From positions 1 through 25,175 of the forward strand of contig JAEEKC010000091.1 of assembly GCA_016282215.1 (NCBI GenBank): 25,175 bases of DNA, in the 5' to 3' direction. Under the pieces are notes generated by a model that saw nothing but the letters and a program-made list of their open reading frames with translations, had not been told where the DNA came from and searched no databases. This document shows positions 15,294-22,563 of this stretch, one piece after another; position 1 is the stretch's first letter, and every line of letters begins with the position of its first letter. A program made the translations under genes and the position numbers. The DNA is from Lachnospiraceae bacterium. Its GTDB lineage: Bacteria > Bacillota > Clostridia > Lachnospirales > Lachnospiraceae.

Positions 15294-15326
15294 CATTTCA
15301 TGATGATATGATAGAGTGAAAAGCCA

Positions 15327-15368
15327 CACACAAAACGACCGACAGCAAAAACTGTCGGCCGTTTCGTG
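15327..15368 (-). terminator. Rho-independent terminator after the GH5 gene
   Basis: AAACGACCGACAG (15333-15345) pairs with CTGTCGGCCGTTT (15352-15364) around a 6-base loop, with one mismatch. On the minus strand the stem is followed by TTTTGTGTG. It separates the beta-glucan pair from the glycan cluster. Confidence 0.88.
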
Positions 15369-15438
15369 TAGTAAGTTTCTATATGGTTATCCCGGTCCCG
15401 TACGCAAGGTGCCGGAAACAACACTCTGTTTAGAATCA

Positions 15439-16467
15439 TTATAACTCTTTTATCAATTCCGAAAATACATCGGACATATGTCCGTCGATCAATCCGAAAT
15501 CCATCTCCTTATAACTCCAGGCAGCTCGTCCGATACCGAATCTGTTAAAGACCTCGCTGATGATGCGGTACCATTCGAGCGACTCCTGCGGATCGGCCAG
15601 ATTGATCACACCGTATTCCCCGCAGTAAAGCGGTACATCTCTTTCCTCGGCAACCTTCACCGCTTCGCCGAAGTGATGAACAAAGTATTCCGGTCCGAGA
15701 CTTGCATTCTCATCGACACCCTCCATGGAAACAGTCACCTGCGTCAGGTTCTTTTCGGAAGCAGCTGCTAACTCCTTGTAACTTGCATGTATGGAAATCC
15801 GAAATGCCGGATCCATCCCCGGTGCCCAGTAAGCGCCCTGATGCGTAAAGATCAAAGGCTCATAGCAATGAAAATTATATACGATATTTTCATCGGCAGG
15901 AGGAAGGATATCCTTAACCGCCGCAATACTGTTATTCCAATAGCCGCCCACAAGGATCTTCGTCTTCGGCGCGATCACGCGGATCCTGGCAATGCACGTT
16001 GCAGCGATCCGGTTCCAGGTTTCGCAATACTCCTTGTCCGTCACTTCGTTCAGCAATTCGAAGGCGATACGGTCCCCTAAATCAGTAAAACGTCTTGCCA
16101 GCTCCTCCCACAGGCTGTAAAAGCGCTCCTGATAGGCTTCGTTTTCGAAAAAGCCCTCTTCTTTATGTCCGGGATCAAAGGAAAACCCATAGGTCTTGTG
16201 CAGATCAAGGATCATGTTCAAGCCATGCTTTCCTGCCCACTCAGCCGCCCTTTCGATATACTCAAAACCACGCTCTTTGTACTGACCTGCTCCATCCTCT
16301 ACCAGGTTATAATCGATCGGAACACGGATATGGTCAAGCCCCCAGGTGCTGATCCGTCTGATGTCATCCTCAATGATGAAGTTATCATACCGTTCCCTGG
16401 TATGATCGCACTGGGACAACCATCCACCCAGGTTCACGCCATGTTCATATCCCTTCCATCTTCTCAA
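15439..16467 (-). CDS. Cytoplasmic GH5-family glycoside hydrolase (cellulase/beta-glucanase type)
   Basis: This is 342 residues if translation begins at the TTG at 16467, which has GGGAGG 8 bases upstream. An in-frame ATG at 16488 lies inside a repeat copy and has no ribosome binding site. GVNLGGWLSQ opens the TIM barrel. AFELLNEVTD contains the predicted acid/base Glu and VPLYCGEYGV the nucleophile Glu; RVPIDY and NFHCYEPLIFTHQG are other family landmarks. There is no signal peptide, so it probably cleaves imported beta-linked oligosaccharides in the cytoplasm, retaining the anomeric configuration. It follows the secreted GH16 by about 176 bp, filled with three repeats, and is ended by the hairpin at 15327-15368. 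Linkage specificity (beta-1,3 versus beta-1,4) is not readable. Confidence 0.88.
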   Translation of the reverse strand: MRRWKGYEHGVNLGGWLSQCDHTRERYDNFIIEDDIRRISTWGLDHIRVPIDYNLVEDGAGQYKERGFEYIERAAEWAGKHGLNMILDLHKTYGFSFDPGHKEEGFFENEAYQERFYSLWEELARRFTDLGDRIAFELLNEVTDKEYCETWNRIAATCIARIRVIAPKTKILVGGYWNNSIAAVKDILPPADENIVYNFHCYEPLIFTHQGAYWAPGMDPAFRISIHASYKELAAASEKNLTQVTVSMEGVDENASLGPEYFVHHFGEAVKVAEERDVPLYCGEYGVINLADPQESLEWYRIISEVFNRFGIGRAAWSYKEMDFGLIDGHMSDVFSELIKEL

Positions 16468-16481
16468 TGATCCACCCTCCC

Positions 16482-16531
16482 AATTCATCAGTTTTTCGGC
16501 TCCGGATTTTCATATCGGGCTTTATACTATT
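16482..16531 (-). repeat. Dispersed 5'-UTR repeat, GH5 copy 1
   Basis: The 50-bp unit lacks 3 bp relative to copy 2. On the minus strand the core is GCCCGATATGAAAATCCGGA, followed by GCCGAAAAACTGATG. It ends at AATTGGGAGG, the GH5 ribosome binding site. Confidence 0.92.
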
Positions 16532-16584
16532 AATTTATCATCAGTTTTTCGGCTCCGAATTCTCATACCGGGCTTTATACTATT
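16532..16584 (-). repeat. Dispersed 5'-UTR repeat, GH5 copy 2
   Basis: This full 53-bp unit is head-to-tail with copy 1. On the minus strand the core is GCCCGGTATGAGAATTCGGA, then GCCGAAAAACTGATGATAAA. Confidence 0.93.
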
Positions 16585-16635
16585 AATTTATCAGTAGCCG
16601 CATTCCTCCGGTTTTCATACCGGATTTGCACTATC
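16585..16635 (-). repeat. Dispersed 5'-UTR repeat, GH5 copy 3
   Basis: This variant unit has on the minus strand TCCGGTATGAAAACCGGA, a perfect 6-bp stem around ATGAAA, and then ACTGATAAATT. It begins 8 bp after the GH16 stop codon on the coding strand. Confidence 0.9.
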
Positions 16636-16643
16636 ACGTACAA

Positions 16644-18110
16644 TTACTGAGTCTCTTCCAGCCGTACGTTCCGGATATGGATCGTCGCTGTCGAACCCTG
16701 CTTACCCATGTTGAATTCCACGCGGCCCTTGTCATCGTCTTCCTCTGTCATCTCAAAGGTAAAACTGTAGGTCTGCCAGTCTGTTGTCAGATCCACCGGC
16801 GTATCCGGGAAATAACGGATCCAGTCTACCTCCGGCGCCGTAATGGCCGGTTTCATCTGACGCTCTTCATCTGCATAAGCCTCAAATGAGAACGTATAAC
16901 TCTTTCCCTTGATCATCGGCATGCCGGGCTGTACCAGCTGCACGCTGTATTCTTCCGTTCCCTCATTCGAAGAAGTAATGGTGATCTCACCATCCTGAAT
17001 CTTGGCCTCACCTTCGCCGCCGTTGAACAGAAGGAATTTCCAGTCCACATCATCTGTTAAGTCTTCGTCATTTGCGAAATCGCTGTTGGTCACAAAATTG
17101 CCGGTCTCATCGGCTTCTTTGAACTCCCTGACTTTCTCGGGCTTTGTCACATTCTCATCATAGCTGTCCTTCTGATACATGCGAACATAATCCACATACA
17201 TGGCAGCGCGCTCGTCAAACACGGTGGTATCATCCGGATTGCCCGGCCAGTCGCCGCCCACAGCCACGTTCAGGATCACATGAAATTCCTGATTAAAAGG
17301 CGCGGGATAAGGCTTTTCTTCCTCACCGTCGTACTTGGTGAACCAGTCAGATGTTTCAAAATACTGCTCGCCGTCCAGATACCAGCGGATCTGTCCCGGT
17401 TCCCACTCAATGGCAAACTCATGGAACTCTTTTGAAAAATCGCCGTCCTTCAGTTCCACACTGCCCTGCTGCTGTTTATGCGGCTCGCCGTAGTGCAATG
17501 TTCCGTACAGACGCTTTGTATCATTTCCGAGGACTTCCATGATATCGATCTCGCCGCACTTCGGCCACTGACCATAGAAGCCTTCATTCTCCGGCATCAT
17601 CCAGAAGGCCGGTAAGAAGCCCTGTCCTTCAGGGACTTTAATACTCGCCTCAATCCTGCCGTATTTCAGGGCATGTCTGCTCTGGGTATTTACCCTGCCG
17701 GAATAATAATCATTCCCGTCTTTTTTCGGCTGGATCACCAGCTGTCCATCTTTTACAAAAGCATATTCATCCGTGGGAATGTATTCCTGCCACTCGTTGT
17801 TTACCCATCCCTTCGGATGTGCTTCATAATTCCAATCATCCTTTGACAGGGAATCTCCGTCAAATTCATCCTGCCAGATCAGATGATAACCTTCCGGCGC
17901 AGTCACTTCACTGCCATTAGCATCTTCCGCTGCCCCGGCCTCATCTTCCGTCTGTGCCTGCTGATCACCTGCGCTTGTGTCATCTGCTGCGCTATCCTGC
18001 ACCGCTTCGCTGCCTGAGCTTGCAGCGCCGTCAGAAACCGCGTCCCCGCCGCAGCCGGACAAAAGAACCATCGTAGCCGTGATTAAAAATATCCCTATTC
18101 TTTTTTTCAT
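16644..18110 (-). CDS. Secreted lipoprotein glycoside hydrolase family 16 (laminarinase/lichenase type) with C-terminal CBM
   Basis: This is 488 residues from the ATG at 18110 (MKKRIGIFLITATMVLLSGC). The signal peptide ends in a lipobox LLSGC, so the enzyme is anchored outside the membrane. An acidic, Ser/Ala/Glu-rich linker (about 24-70) leads to the GH16 domain: WQDEFDGDSL, then GRIEASIKVPEGQGFLPAFW, the catalytic GEIDIMEVLG (ExDxxE, two Glu) and HEFAIEWEPGQIRWYLDG. The last 150 residues (FVTNSDFANDEDLTDDVDW onward) resemble a CBM4/9-type carbohydrate-binding module. GH16 enzymes with this active site hydrolyse beta-1,3 or mixed beta-1,3-1,4 glucans. The leader forms a 20-bp stem that includes the ribosome binding site. 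GH5 follows downstream. Confidence 0.93.
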   Translation of the reverse strand: MKKRIGIFLITATMVLLSGCGGDAVSDGAASSGSEAVQDSAADDTSAGDQQAQTEDEAGAAEDANGSEVTAPEGYHLIWQDEFDGDSLSKDDWNYEAHPKGWVNNEWQEYIPTDEYAFVKDGQLVIQPKKDGNDYYSGRVNTQSRHALKYGRIEASIKVPEGQGFLPAFWMMPENEGFYGQWPKCGEIDIMEVLGNDTKRLYGTLHYGEPHKQQQGSVELKDGDFSKEFHEFAIEWEPGQIRWYLDGEQYFETSDWFTKYDGEEEKPYPAPFNQEFHVILNVAVGGDWPGNPDDTTVFDERAAMYVDYVRMYQKDSYDENVTKPEKVREFKEADETGNFVTNSDFANDEDLTDDVDWKFLLFNGGEGEAKIQDGEITITSSNEGTEEYSVQLVQPGMPMIKGKSYTFSFEAYADEERQMKPAITAPEVDWIRYFPDTPVDLTTDWQTYSFTFEMTEEDDDKGRVEFNMGKQGSTATIHIRNVRLEETQ

Positions 18111-18117
18111 AAAGATA

Positions 18118-18166
18118 CCCCCTTTTGATATATGATACCCTGAAAATATCATACACCAAAAGGGGG
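18118..18166 (-). promoter_or_regulatory. Long 5'-leader hairpin covering the GH16 ribosome binding site
   Basis: On the minus strand CCCCCTTTTG (18157-18166) pairs with CAAAAGGGGG (18118-18127). Inside it GTG/TAT pairs using G-U wobbles, and TATGATA (18147-18153) pairs with TATCATA (18131-18137), around a 9-base loop. The wobbles pair only in RNA of the coding strand. The AAAGGGGG ribosome binding site is in the 3' arm, 7 bases before the ATG. Confidence 0.8.
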
Positions 18167-18170
18167 CTAA

Positions 18171-18200
18171 GCTATATCACTTTTCTGTCAATCCTGTCAA
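18171..18200 (-). promoter_or_regulatory. Candidate promoter for GH16
   Basis: On the minus strand TTGACA (18195-18200) and TATAGC (18171-18176) are separated by 18 bases. A second TTGACAG follows immediately. The predicted start of transcription falls at the base of the leader hairpin, so the RNA would begin with the stem. Confidence 0.6.
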
Positions 18201-18221
18201 TTTTATGACATCAACCAAGGT

Positions 18222-18248
18222 TACGATTCACAACCGCCGTGAATCGTA
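18222..18248. terminator. Perfect 10-bp inverted repeat after the MCP gene (terminator-like or operator)
   Basis: TACGATTCAC (18222-18231) and GTGAATCGTA (18239-18248) flank a 7-base loop, 10 bp beyond the MCP stop codon. No T-run follows on the minus strand, so it may be a weak terminator, a 3'-end stabiliser, or a binding site about 20 bp upstream of the GH16 -35. Confidence 0.45.
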
Positions 18249-18258
18249 TCCGTTTTCA

Positions 18259-20319
18259 CTAATCAATCTTGAAATAGGAAACGGCCTCCGTCATGTTTGC
18301 GTTCACCTTATGCATATCCGTCGCTGCATTCTGCGTTTCCAAGCAGGCATCCGTAACGGTCTGGCAGGAAGCCGCAACCTCCTCAGCCGAAGCACCGAGT
18401 TCTTCGGAGATTGCACCAAGTTCTGTTGTTGCACTTGCCAGATCCGATTTGATCTGATCCAGCGTGCCTGCCATCTGACGGATCGTATCGATCTCCACGA
18501 TGGAGGATTCCACCGACTCCGACAGCACGATGAATTTCTCCTGTGCCTGCTGAATATCTGCCTGCTCTGCACGGATCACTTCGAATACTCTGTTGGAAAT
18601 CTCAACCGTTCCCTGAGACAATTCCACAACTCTCTCAATAATCTGTTTGATCTCTTTCGCTGAATCAGCGGAAGAATCAGCAAGGCTTCTGATCTCATCA
18701 GCCACAACCGCAAATCCTCTTCCCGCTTCGCCCGCACGCGCCGCCTCGATGGATGCGTTAAGCGACAGCAGGTTTGTCTGGGATGCGATGGATTCGATTG
18801 CCTGGATCGCGCTGCCGATATCGGCGATGGCGGAGTTGGTCTCCTGGATCTTGCTGTTAATATCATTCATGGCGGCAACAGATTCATTTGCACCTTCATA
18901 TACAGATTTCATGCAGTCCGTAGCCTCGTTGTTTGCCTCTTTGATCTTCTGTGAATCCTCATACAGATTCCGCACATTGTCATTCAGCGTCTCAACGTTT
19001 TCTCCGAGATAAACAGCCTTCTCAGCCATATCCTGTGCGCTGCCTGCAACGCTTTGGGAGGTCTGCGCCACCTCATTGATCGCCGTATTGATCTGGGATA
19101 CGGAATCCACATTGTGTACGGTTTTGGAATCTACGCCCATGATGGATTCATTCAGACGCATGGCAGCATCTTTTACGGAGCCCATGGAGGATTTCAGTGC
19201 ATCCCGCAGGGCAAAGAAAGAACCAAGCAGGCTGAGGGTTTCTCTGATATGCGTATTAGCCTTGCAGTCAGCCGTCACATCACCGGTACTGAGAATATCC
19301 AGCGATCTGGAGATCTCGATGATGGGCACGGAGATCAGACGCTCGATGAGAACCGCCAGTACACTGAATACCACAACACAGATCACACAAATGAGAATGG
19401 TTGCTGTCCTGATATTGTTAATGCCGCTCATTACATCTGCTTCATCAGCCGTCAGAACCGCAATATAACTTTCGTTAGCGCCGATATAATAGCCGGCATA
19501 TTTAGTCTTTCCTTTATAAATATATTCAATGAGATCCGGCTCAGGATGTTGGCCTTCACCAATCTGTGCAACAAGCCCTTTCACCGCCTCGTTCTCAACC
19601 GGTTTTCCGATCTTTTCCTCATCCGGATGATGCAGCATGATGCCTTCTTTATCTACATAGTATACATAGGCACTTGAAAGACTGAGCCCGGAAACATCCG
19701 ATAATTTCGCTGCAATATTCTGGACATAAAAGGCACCTCCGGCAAAACCGGCCGGCTGGCCATCGATCATGATCGGGGTATACATCGACATGATACGCTG
19801 ACCGGATGCAGGGCTTACCATGACACCTGTATTAAATACACCGCTGTCGGCTGACTGCATGGAATCATGAAGACCGGTTAAGGCATCGCCTTCGCGAAGC
19901 ACCATGCCGATCACACCTTCATTGGGATGCGTCATAACCTTGCTGTCCCAGTCCGCCAGGTATAATCCTTCCCAGCCATCGATGGATCCGAAATAATCCA
20001 GCGTATACTGCTGCGCCTTGGCAGCAATTTCAGGATCATCGGGATGCTGCAGTGCCTCCTTCAGAATCGGGGCTGTTGCATAAGCCTTCAGCGTCTCCTG
20101 ATTCTGGATGACAGTTTGATCAAAAGCAATTCCGATCCCATCGATCACCTGCACCAGGGAGTCGCGCGTGTACGACTTGAGCTCTTTTTTGCTGTTTTTG
20201 ATAGACACCGTTCCGATCGTCATGGCAACGATCACAAGAGGTATCAACGCAAAAAGAATCAGGGTAATCCTCATATTGAGTCTCACCCCGCCGCCGGTTT
20301 TGTTTCCTGCATTACCCAT
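18259..20319 (-). CDS. Methyl-accepting chemotaxis protein with extracellular dCache-like sensor
   Basis: This 686-residue receptor has a first membrane helix at about 16-38 (MRITLILFALIPLVIVAMTI). A periplasm-facing sensor of about 250 residues carries dCache-type landmarks (GWEGLYLADWDSKVMTHPN, YVYYVDKEGIMLHHPDEEKIG). The second helix is at about 305-328, followed by HAMP and a long signalling coiled coil. The tip SLNASIEAARAGEAGRGFAVV then ADEIRSLAD is the conserved CheA/CheW-binding hairpin. There is no C-terminal pentapeptide for CheR tethering. It should sense a small extracellular ligand and control the flagellar motor; the ligand is not readable, but the neighbours handle sugars. A strong promoter lies at 20447-20475 and one repeat copy precedes the GGGAGG ribosome binding site. 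Confidence 0.95.
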   Translation of the reverse strand: MGNAGNKTGGGVRLNMRITLILFALIPLVIVAMTIGTVSIKNSKKELKSYTRDSLVQVIDGIGIAFDQTVIQNQETLKAYATAPILKEALQHPDDPEIAAKAQQYTLDYFGSIDGWEGLYLADWDSKVMTHPNEGVIGMVLREGDALTGLHDSMQSADSGVFNTGVMVSPASGQRIMSMYTPIMIDGQPAGFAGGAFYVQNIAAKLSDVSGLSLSSAYVYYVDKEGIMLHHPDEEKIGKPVENEAVKGLVAQIGEGQHPEPDLIEYIYKGKTKYAGYYIGANESYIAVLTADEADVMSGINNIRTATILICVICVVVFSVLAVLIERLISVPIIEISRSLDILSTGDVTADCKANTHIRETLSLLGSFFALRDALKSSMGSVKDAAMRLNESIMGVDSKTVHNVDSVSQINTAINEVAQTSQSVAGSAQDMAEKAVYLGENVETLNDNVRNLYEDSQKIKEANNEATDCMKSVYEGANESVAAMNDINSKIQETNSAIADIGSAIQAIESIASQTNLLSLNASIEAARAGEAGRGFAVVADEIRSLADSSADSAKEIKQIIERVVELSQGTVEISNRVFEVIRAEQADIQQAQEKFIVLSESVESSIVEIDTIRQMAGTLDQIKSDLASATTELGAISEELGASAEEVAASCQTVTDACLETQNAATDMHKVNANMTEAVSYFKID

Positions 20320-20333
20320 TTTTCTAACCTCCC

Positions 20334-20384
20334 AATTTTTCAGTAGTTATCGGTTCAGCATTTTCATACCGAACTTTATACTAC
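20334..20384 (-). repeat. Dispersed 5'-UTR repeat upstream of the MCP gene
   Basis: On the minus strand it reads TATAAAGTTCGGTATGAAAA then TGCTGAACCGATAACT and ends in AAATTGGGAGG, the ribosome binding site. GTTC and GAAC can pair around the core, or AGTTCGGT with ACCGA-ACT across a bulge. Confidence 0.88.
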
Positions 20385-20446
20385 AGTGTGATTCCCCTTT
20401 TTCATCCCCATTTTGTCTGTTTTCATGTATACGTTCAGACAGTTAT

Positions 20447-20475
20447 ATTATAAGATTTCCGGCTACAAAAGTCAA
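20447..20475 (-). promoter_or_regulatory. Strong sigma-A promoter for the MCP gene
   Basis: On the minus strand TTGACT (20470-20475) and perfect TATAAT (20447-20452) are separated by 17 bases. The leader of about 120 bases contains a TGTCTG/CAGACA hairpin and one repeat copy. Confidence 0.85.
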
Positions 20476-20476
20476 T

Positions 20477-22360
20477 CTACCGGCGTTTGCCCGGCTTTTT
20501 CATTTTAGCCTCATACATCCTTGCGTCGCTGACGCTCAGGAAGTCCTCGATACGTCCCTTGCTGTCCGTCTCGGCCAGGTAAGCACCGCAGCTTAAGGAT
20601 ACCTTATAGGGTTTCCCGGAAACCTTGTTGTAGGCCTCGATCGCCTCGGAAAGCTGTCTGTTAAAGCGTTCCAAAAGCCTGTCGGAATAATCTGCGGAAA
20701 AAATATAAAACTCATCTCCGCCGGCCCTGGCGGCGATCTCGCCGGAGTCGCAGCACTTCGTGATCATATCCGCAGCCGCCTTAATGGCACTGTCCCCTTC
20801 ATAATGGCCATACTCATCATTGATGCGCTTAAGACCGTCCATATCAATGACCATAGCGCATACCGTCTGTTTATCCCGCAGCCTGGAAAGAGCTTCCCTG
20901 GCCCTTGTATCAAATCCGCGCCGGTTCAGCATCCCCGTCATGGAATCCCGGATTCCCATATCCTGCAGCCTGCCGATCAGGCGGTTGATGCGGTCATTTT
21001 TCAAAAGACCCTCTAAGGTCAACGCAATATTCAGAAGCCAGATATTATAAAACTCGTCAAAAATATCCTTGCCTTCCATTTCAATGGCGGCATAGCCAAA
21101 CAGCCGCTCCGCGCAGTGTACGCTCATGACATAGTAAAAATGCGACTTGTCCCGGTCGGATTCCGGTATCATGTTTGATGTGTCAAATGTTCTTTCCGAG
21201 CGTGAATACTCCCTGTTCCTGTCGATCCAGATGATAGGCGAAAACTTCCCGGTGGAATGGGTGAAATCATTTTCTATGGAAAGCCTGTTCTCTTCATCGG
21301 TCAGCAGCATCAAAAAGAAAGCTCTGTACGCACCGAAATCGATGGGATTATCCTTGATCAGCTCTTCGAGATCGTGAAGGTTTTCCACCTTGTTCAGAAG
21401 AAGCAGGGAAGATTCCGTGTCGTACAATGCATAACTGAATTTCCTGTTGATCTCGTACAGGCGGTTAACGCTCTCTGCCTCATACCGGTAATCAAGCCGG
21501 CTGCAGCCACAGGACTGGGTATAGATGGGACGTGGTCTGATCCTGACGCTTTCCTGTCCGCTCTCCTCTTTGCCGTCATTTGCCAAAATACGCAGGGCCT
21601 TTCTTGCAATATCAAGGCGCTCCCTGGTTGCCGAAGTAATGTGCGGCAAATACTCCTGTCCTTCAATCGTTCCGTCAAAACCGGAGACTGCAATATCATC
21701 CGGGATCTTAATCCCTCTGTTTTTCAGAGCCGTGGCAAGCGCAATGGCCATATAATCATTTGCACAGACAACCGCCTGGGGACGCAGGGGCTGGGATAAA
21801 AAGAAGTCCGCTGCTTCCTCTCCTTTATGGAACCAGAAATCCCCTTCGAACATGCCGGCGCCATTCTCCGGCATACCGTTTTTCTTCATCACAGACCGGA
21901 ATGCTTCCAGCCTGGCTCTGGCATCGGGATGCGCCAACGGTCCGGACATATAGCCGATCCTGGTAAACCCATGCGCCTTAATAAAATGCTCTGTCAGATC
22001 GGCAAGGGCACCTGCATCATCAAATTCAATATTAAAAAAGCCATCCACACAGTTGCTGACAGAGACCACGGGACAGCCGGCTCGCCGAAGCTTCCGGATG
22101 ACTTTATCTGCCATGCCCTCTACATTATATCCTTCACCGTCATAGATGATCCCGTCAAATCCGGCCAGGTCCACATCCTCGATGAGGTCAAATTCATAAT
22201 CCCCATACTGGGCATTGATCTCCCCGATCATTCCCATGGAATTAAAATACACCAGATCCACGCCAATCTCATCCGCAGCCGTATTAAATGCTCTGCAGAG
22301 GCTGTGCCTGTATCTGCTGGTATAACCGCATCCGAAGATCGCAAATCTTTTCCGCTTCAT
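20477..22360 (-). CDS. Diguanylate cyclase with LacI-type sugar-binding sensor domain
   Basis: This is a 627-residue protein. Residues about 5-270 match the periplasmic-binding-like core of LacI/GalR regulators (GFTRIGYMSGPLAHPDARAR, VVCANDYMAIALATALKNRG, VSGFDGT), but there is no helix-turn-helix, signal peptide or membrane helix. A CGC motif near 285 leads to a GAF-like middle region. The C-terminal GGDEF domain has DMDGLKRINDEYGHYEGD and ARAGGDEFYIF, with all metal and nucleotide residues intact, so it should make c-di-GMP. The RxxD inhibitory site expected just before the GGDEF is missing (DSGE instead). It probably reports cytoplasmic sugar status through c-di-GMP, possibly opposing the HD-GYP enzyme of this window. 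GGGGA precedes the start by 9 bases. Confidence 0.92.
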   Translation of the reverse strand: MKRKRFAIFGCGYTSRYRHSLCRAFNTAADEIGVDLVYFNSMGMIGEINAQYGDYEFDLIEDVDLAGFDGIIYDGEGYNVEGMADKVIRKLRRAGCPVVSVSNCVDGFFNIEFDDAGALADLTEHFIKAHGFTRIGYMSGPLAHPDARARLEAFRSVMKKNGMPENGAGMFEGDFWFHKGEEAADFFLSQPLRPQAVVCANDYMAIALATALKNRGIKIPDDIAVSGFDGTIEGQEYLPHITSATRERLDIARKALRILANDGKEESGQESVRIRPRPIYTQSCGCSRLDYRYEAESVNRLYEINRKFSYALYDTESSLLLLNKVENLHDLEELIKDNPIDFGAYRAFFLMLLTDEENRLSIENDFTHSTGKFSPIIWIDRNREYSRSERTFDTSNMIPESDRDKSHFYYVMSVHCAERLFGYAAIEMEGKDIFDEFYNIWLLNIALTLEGLLKNDRINRLIGRLQDMGIRDSMTGMLNRRGFDTRAREALSRLRDKQTVCAMVIDMDGLKRINDEYGHYEGDSAIKAAADMITKCCDSGEIAARAGGDEFYIFSADYSDRLLERFNRQLSEAIEAYNKVSGKPYKVSLSCGAYLAETDSKGRIEDFLSVSDARMYEAKMKKPGKRR

Positions 22361-22375
22361 GCTTTTCTTCCCCTA

Positions 22376-22427
22376 CTAATCGGCAGTTTTTCGTCTCAGT
22401 ATTCTCGAACCGGACTTTACACTTCAC
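22376..22427 (-). repeat. Dispersed 5'-UTR repeat upstream of the diguanylate cyclase gene
   Basis: On the minus strand it reads GTAAAGTCCGGTTCGAGAAT then ACTGAGACGAAAAACTG. CGGT and ACTG still pair using one wobble. It ends close to the GGGGA ribosome binding site. Confidence 0.82.
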
Positions 22428-22459
22428 ACTAACATATCTTTCTTTTCCTACCCCCACTC

Positions 22460-22488
22460 ATTGTTCTCCTGATATGCAGGCTTGTCAA
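22460..22488 (-). promoter_or_regulatory. Possible promoter for the diguanylate cyclase gene
   Basis: On the minus strand TTGACA (22483-22488) is perfect, but 17 bases later the -10 reads AACAAT, so the call is weak. Confidence 0.35.
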
Positions 22489-22563
22489 TCCCGTATTCTT
22501 TACGGATTTACCCGAGAAATATTGATAAGTATGTTTTCCAATCCATATTATCTTATATGATCA

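Noticed and set aside
22376..22427. c-di-GMP riboswitch upstream of c-di-GMP genes
   Set aside because: The conserved element is too short, lacks the two-helix GEMM-I/II architecture, and the same sequence precedes hydF, GH5 and glycan genes.
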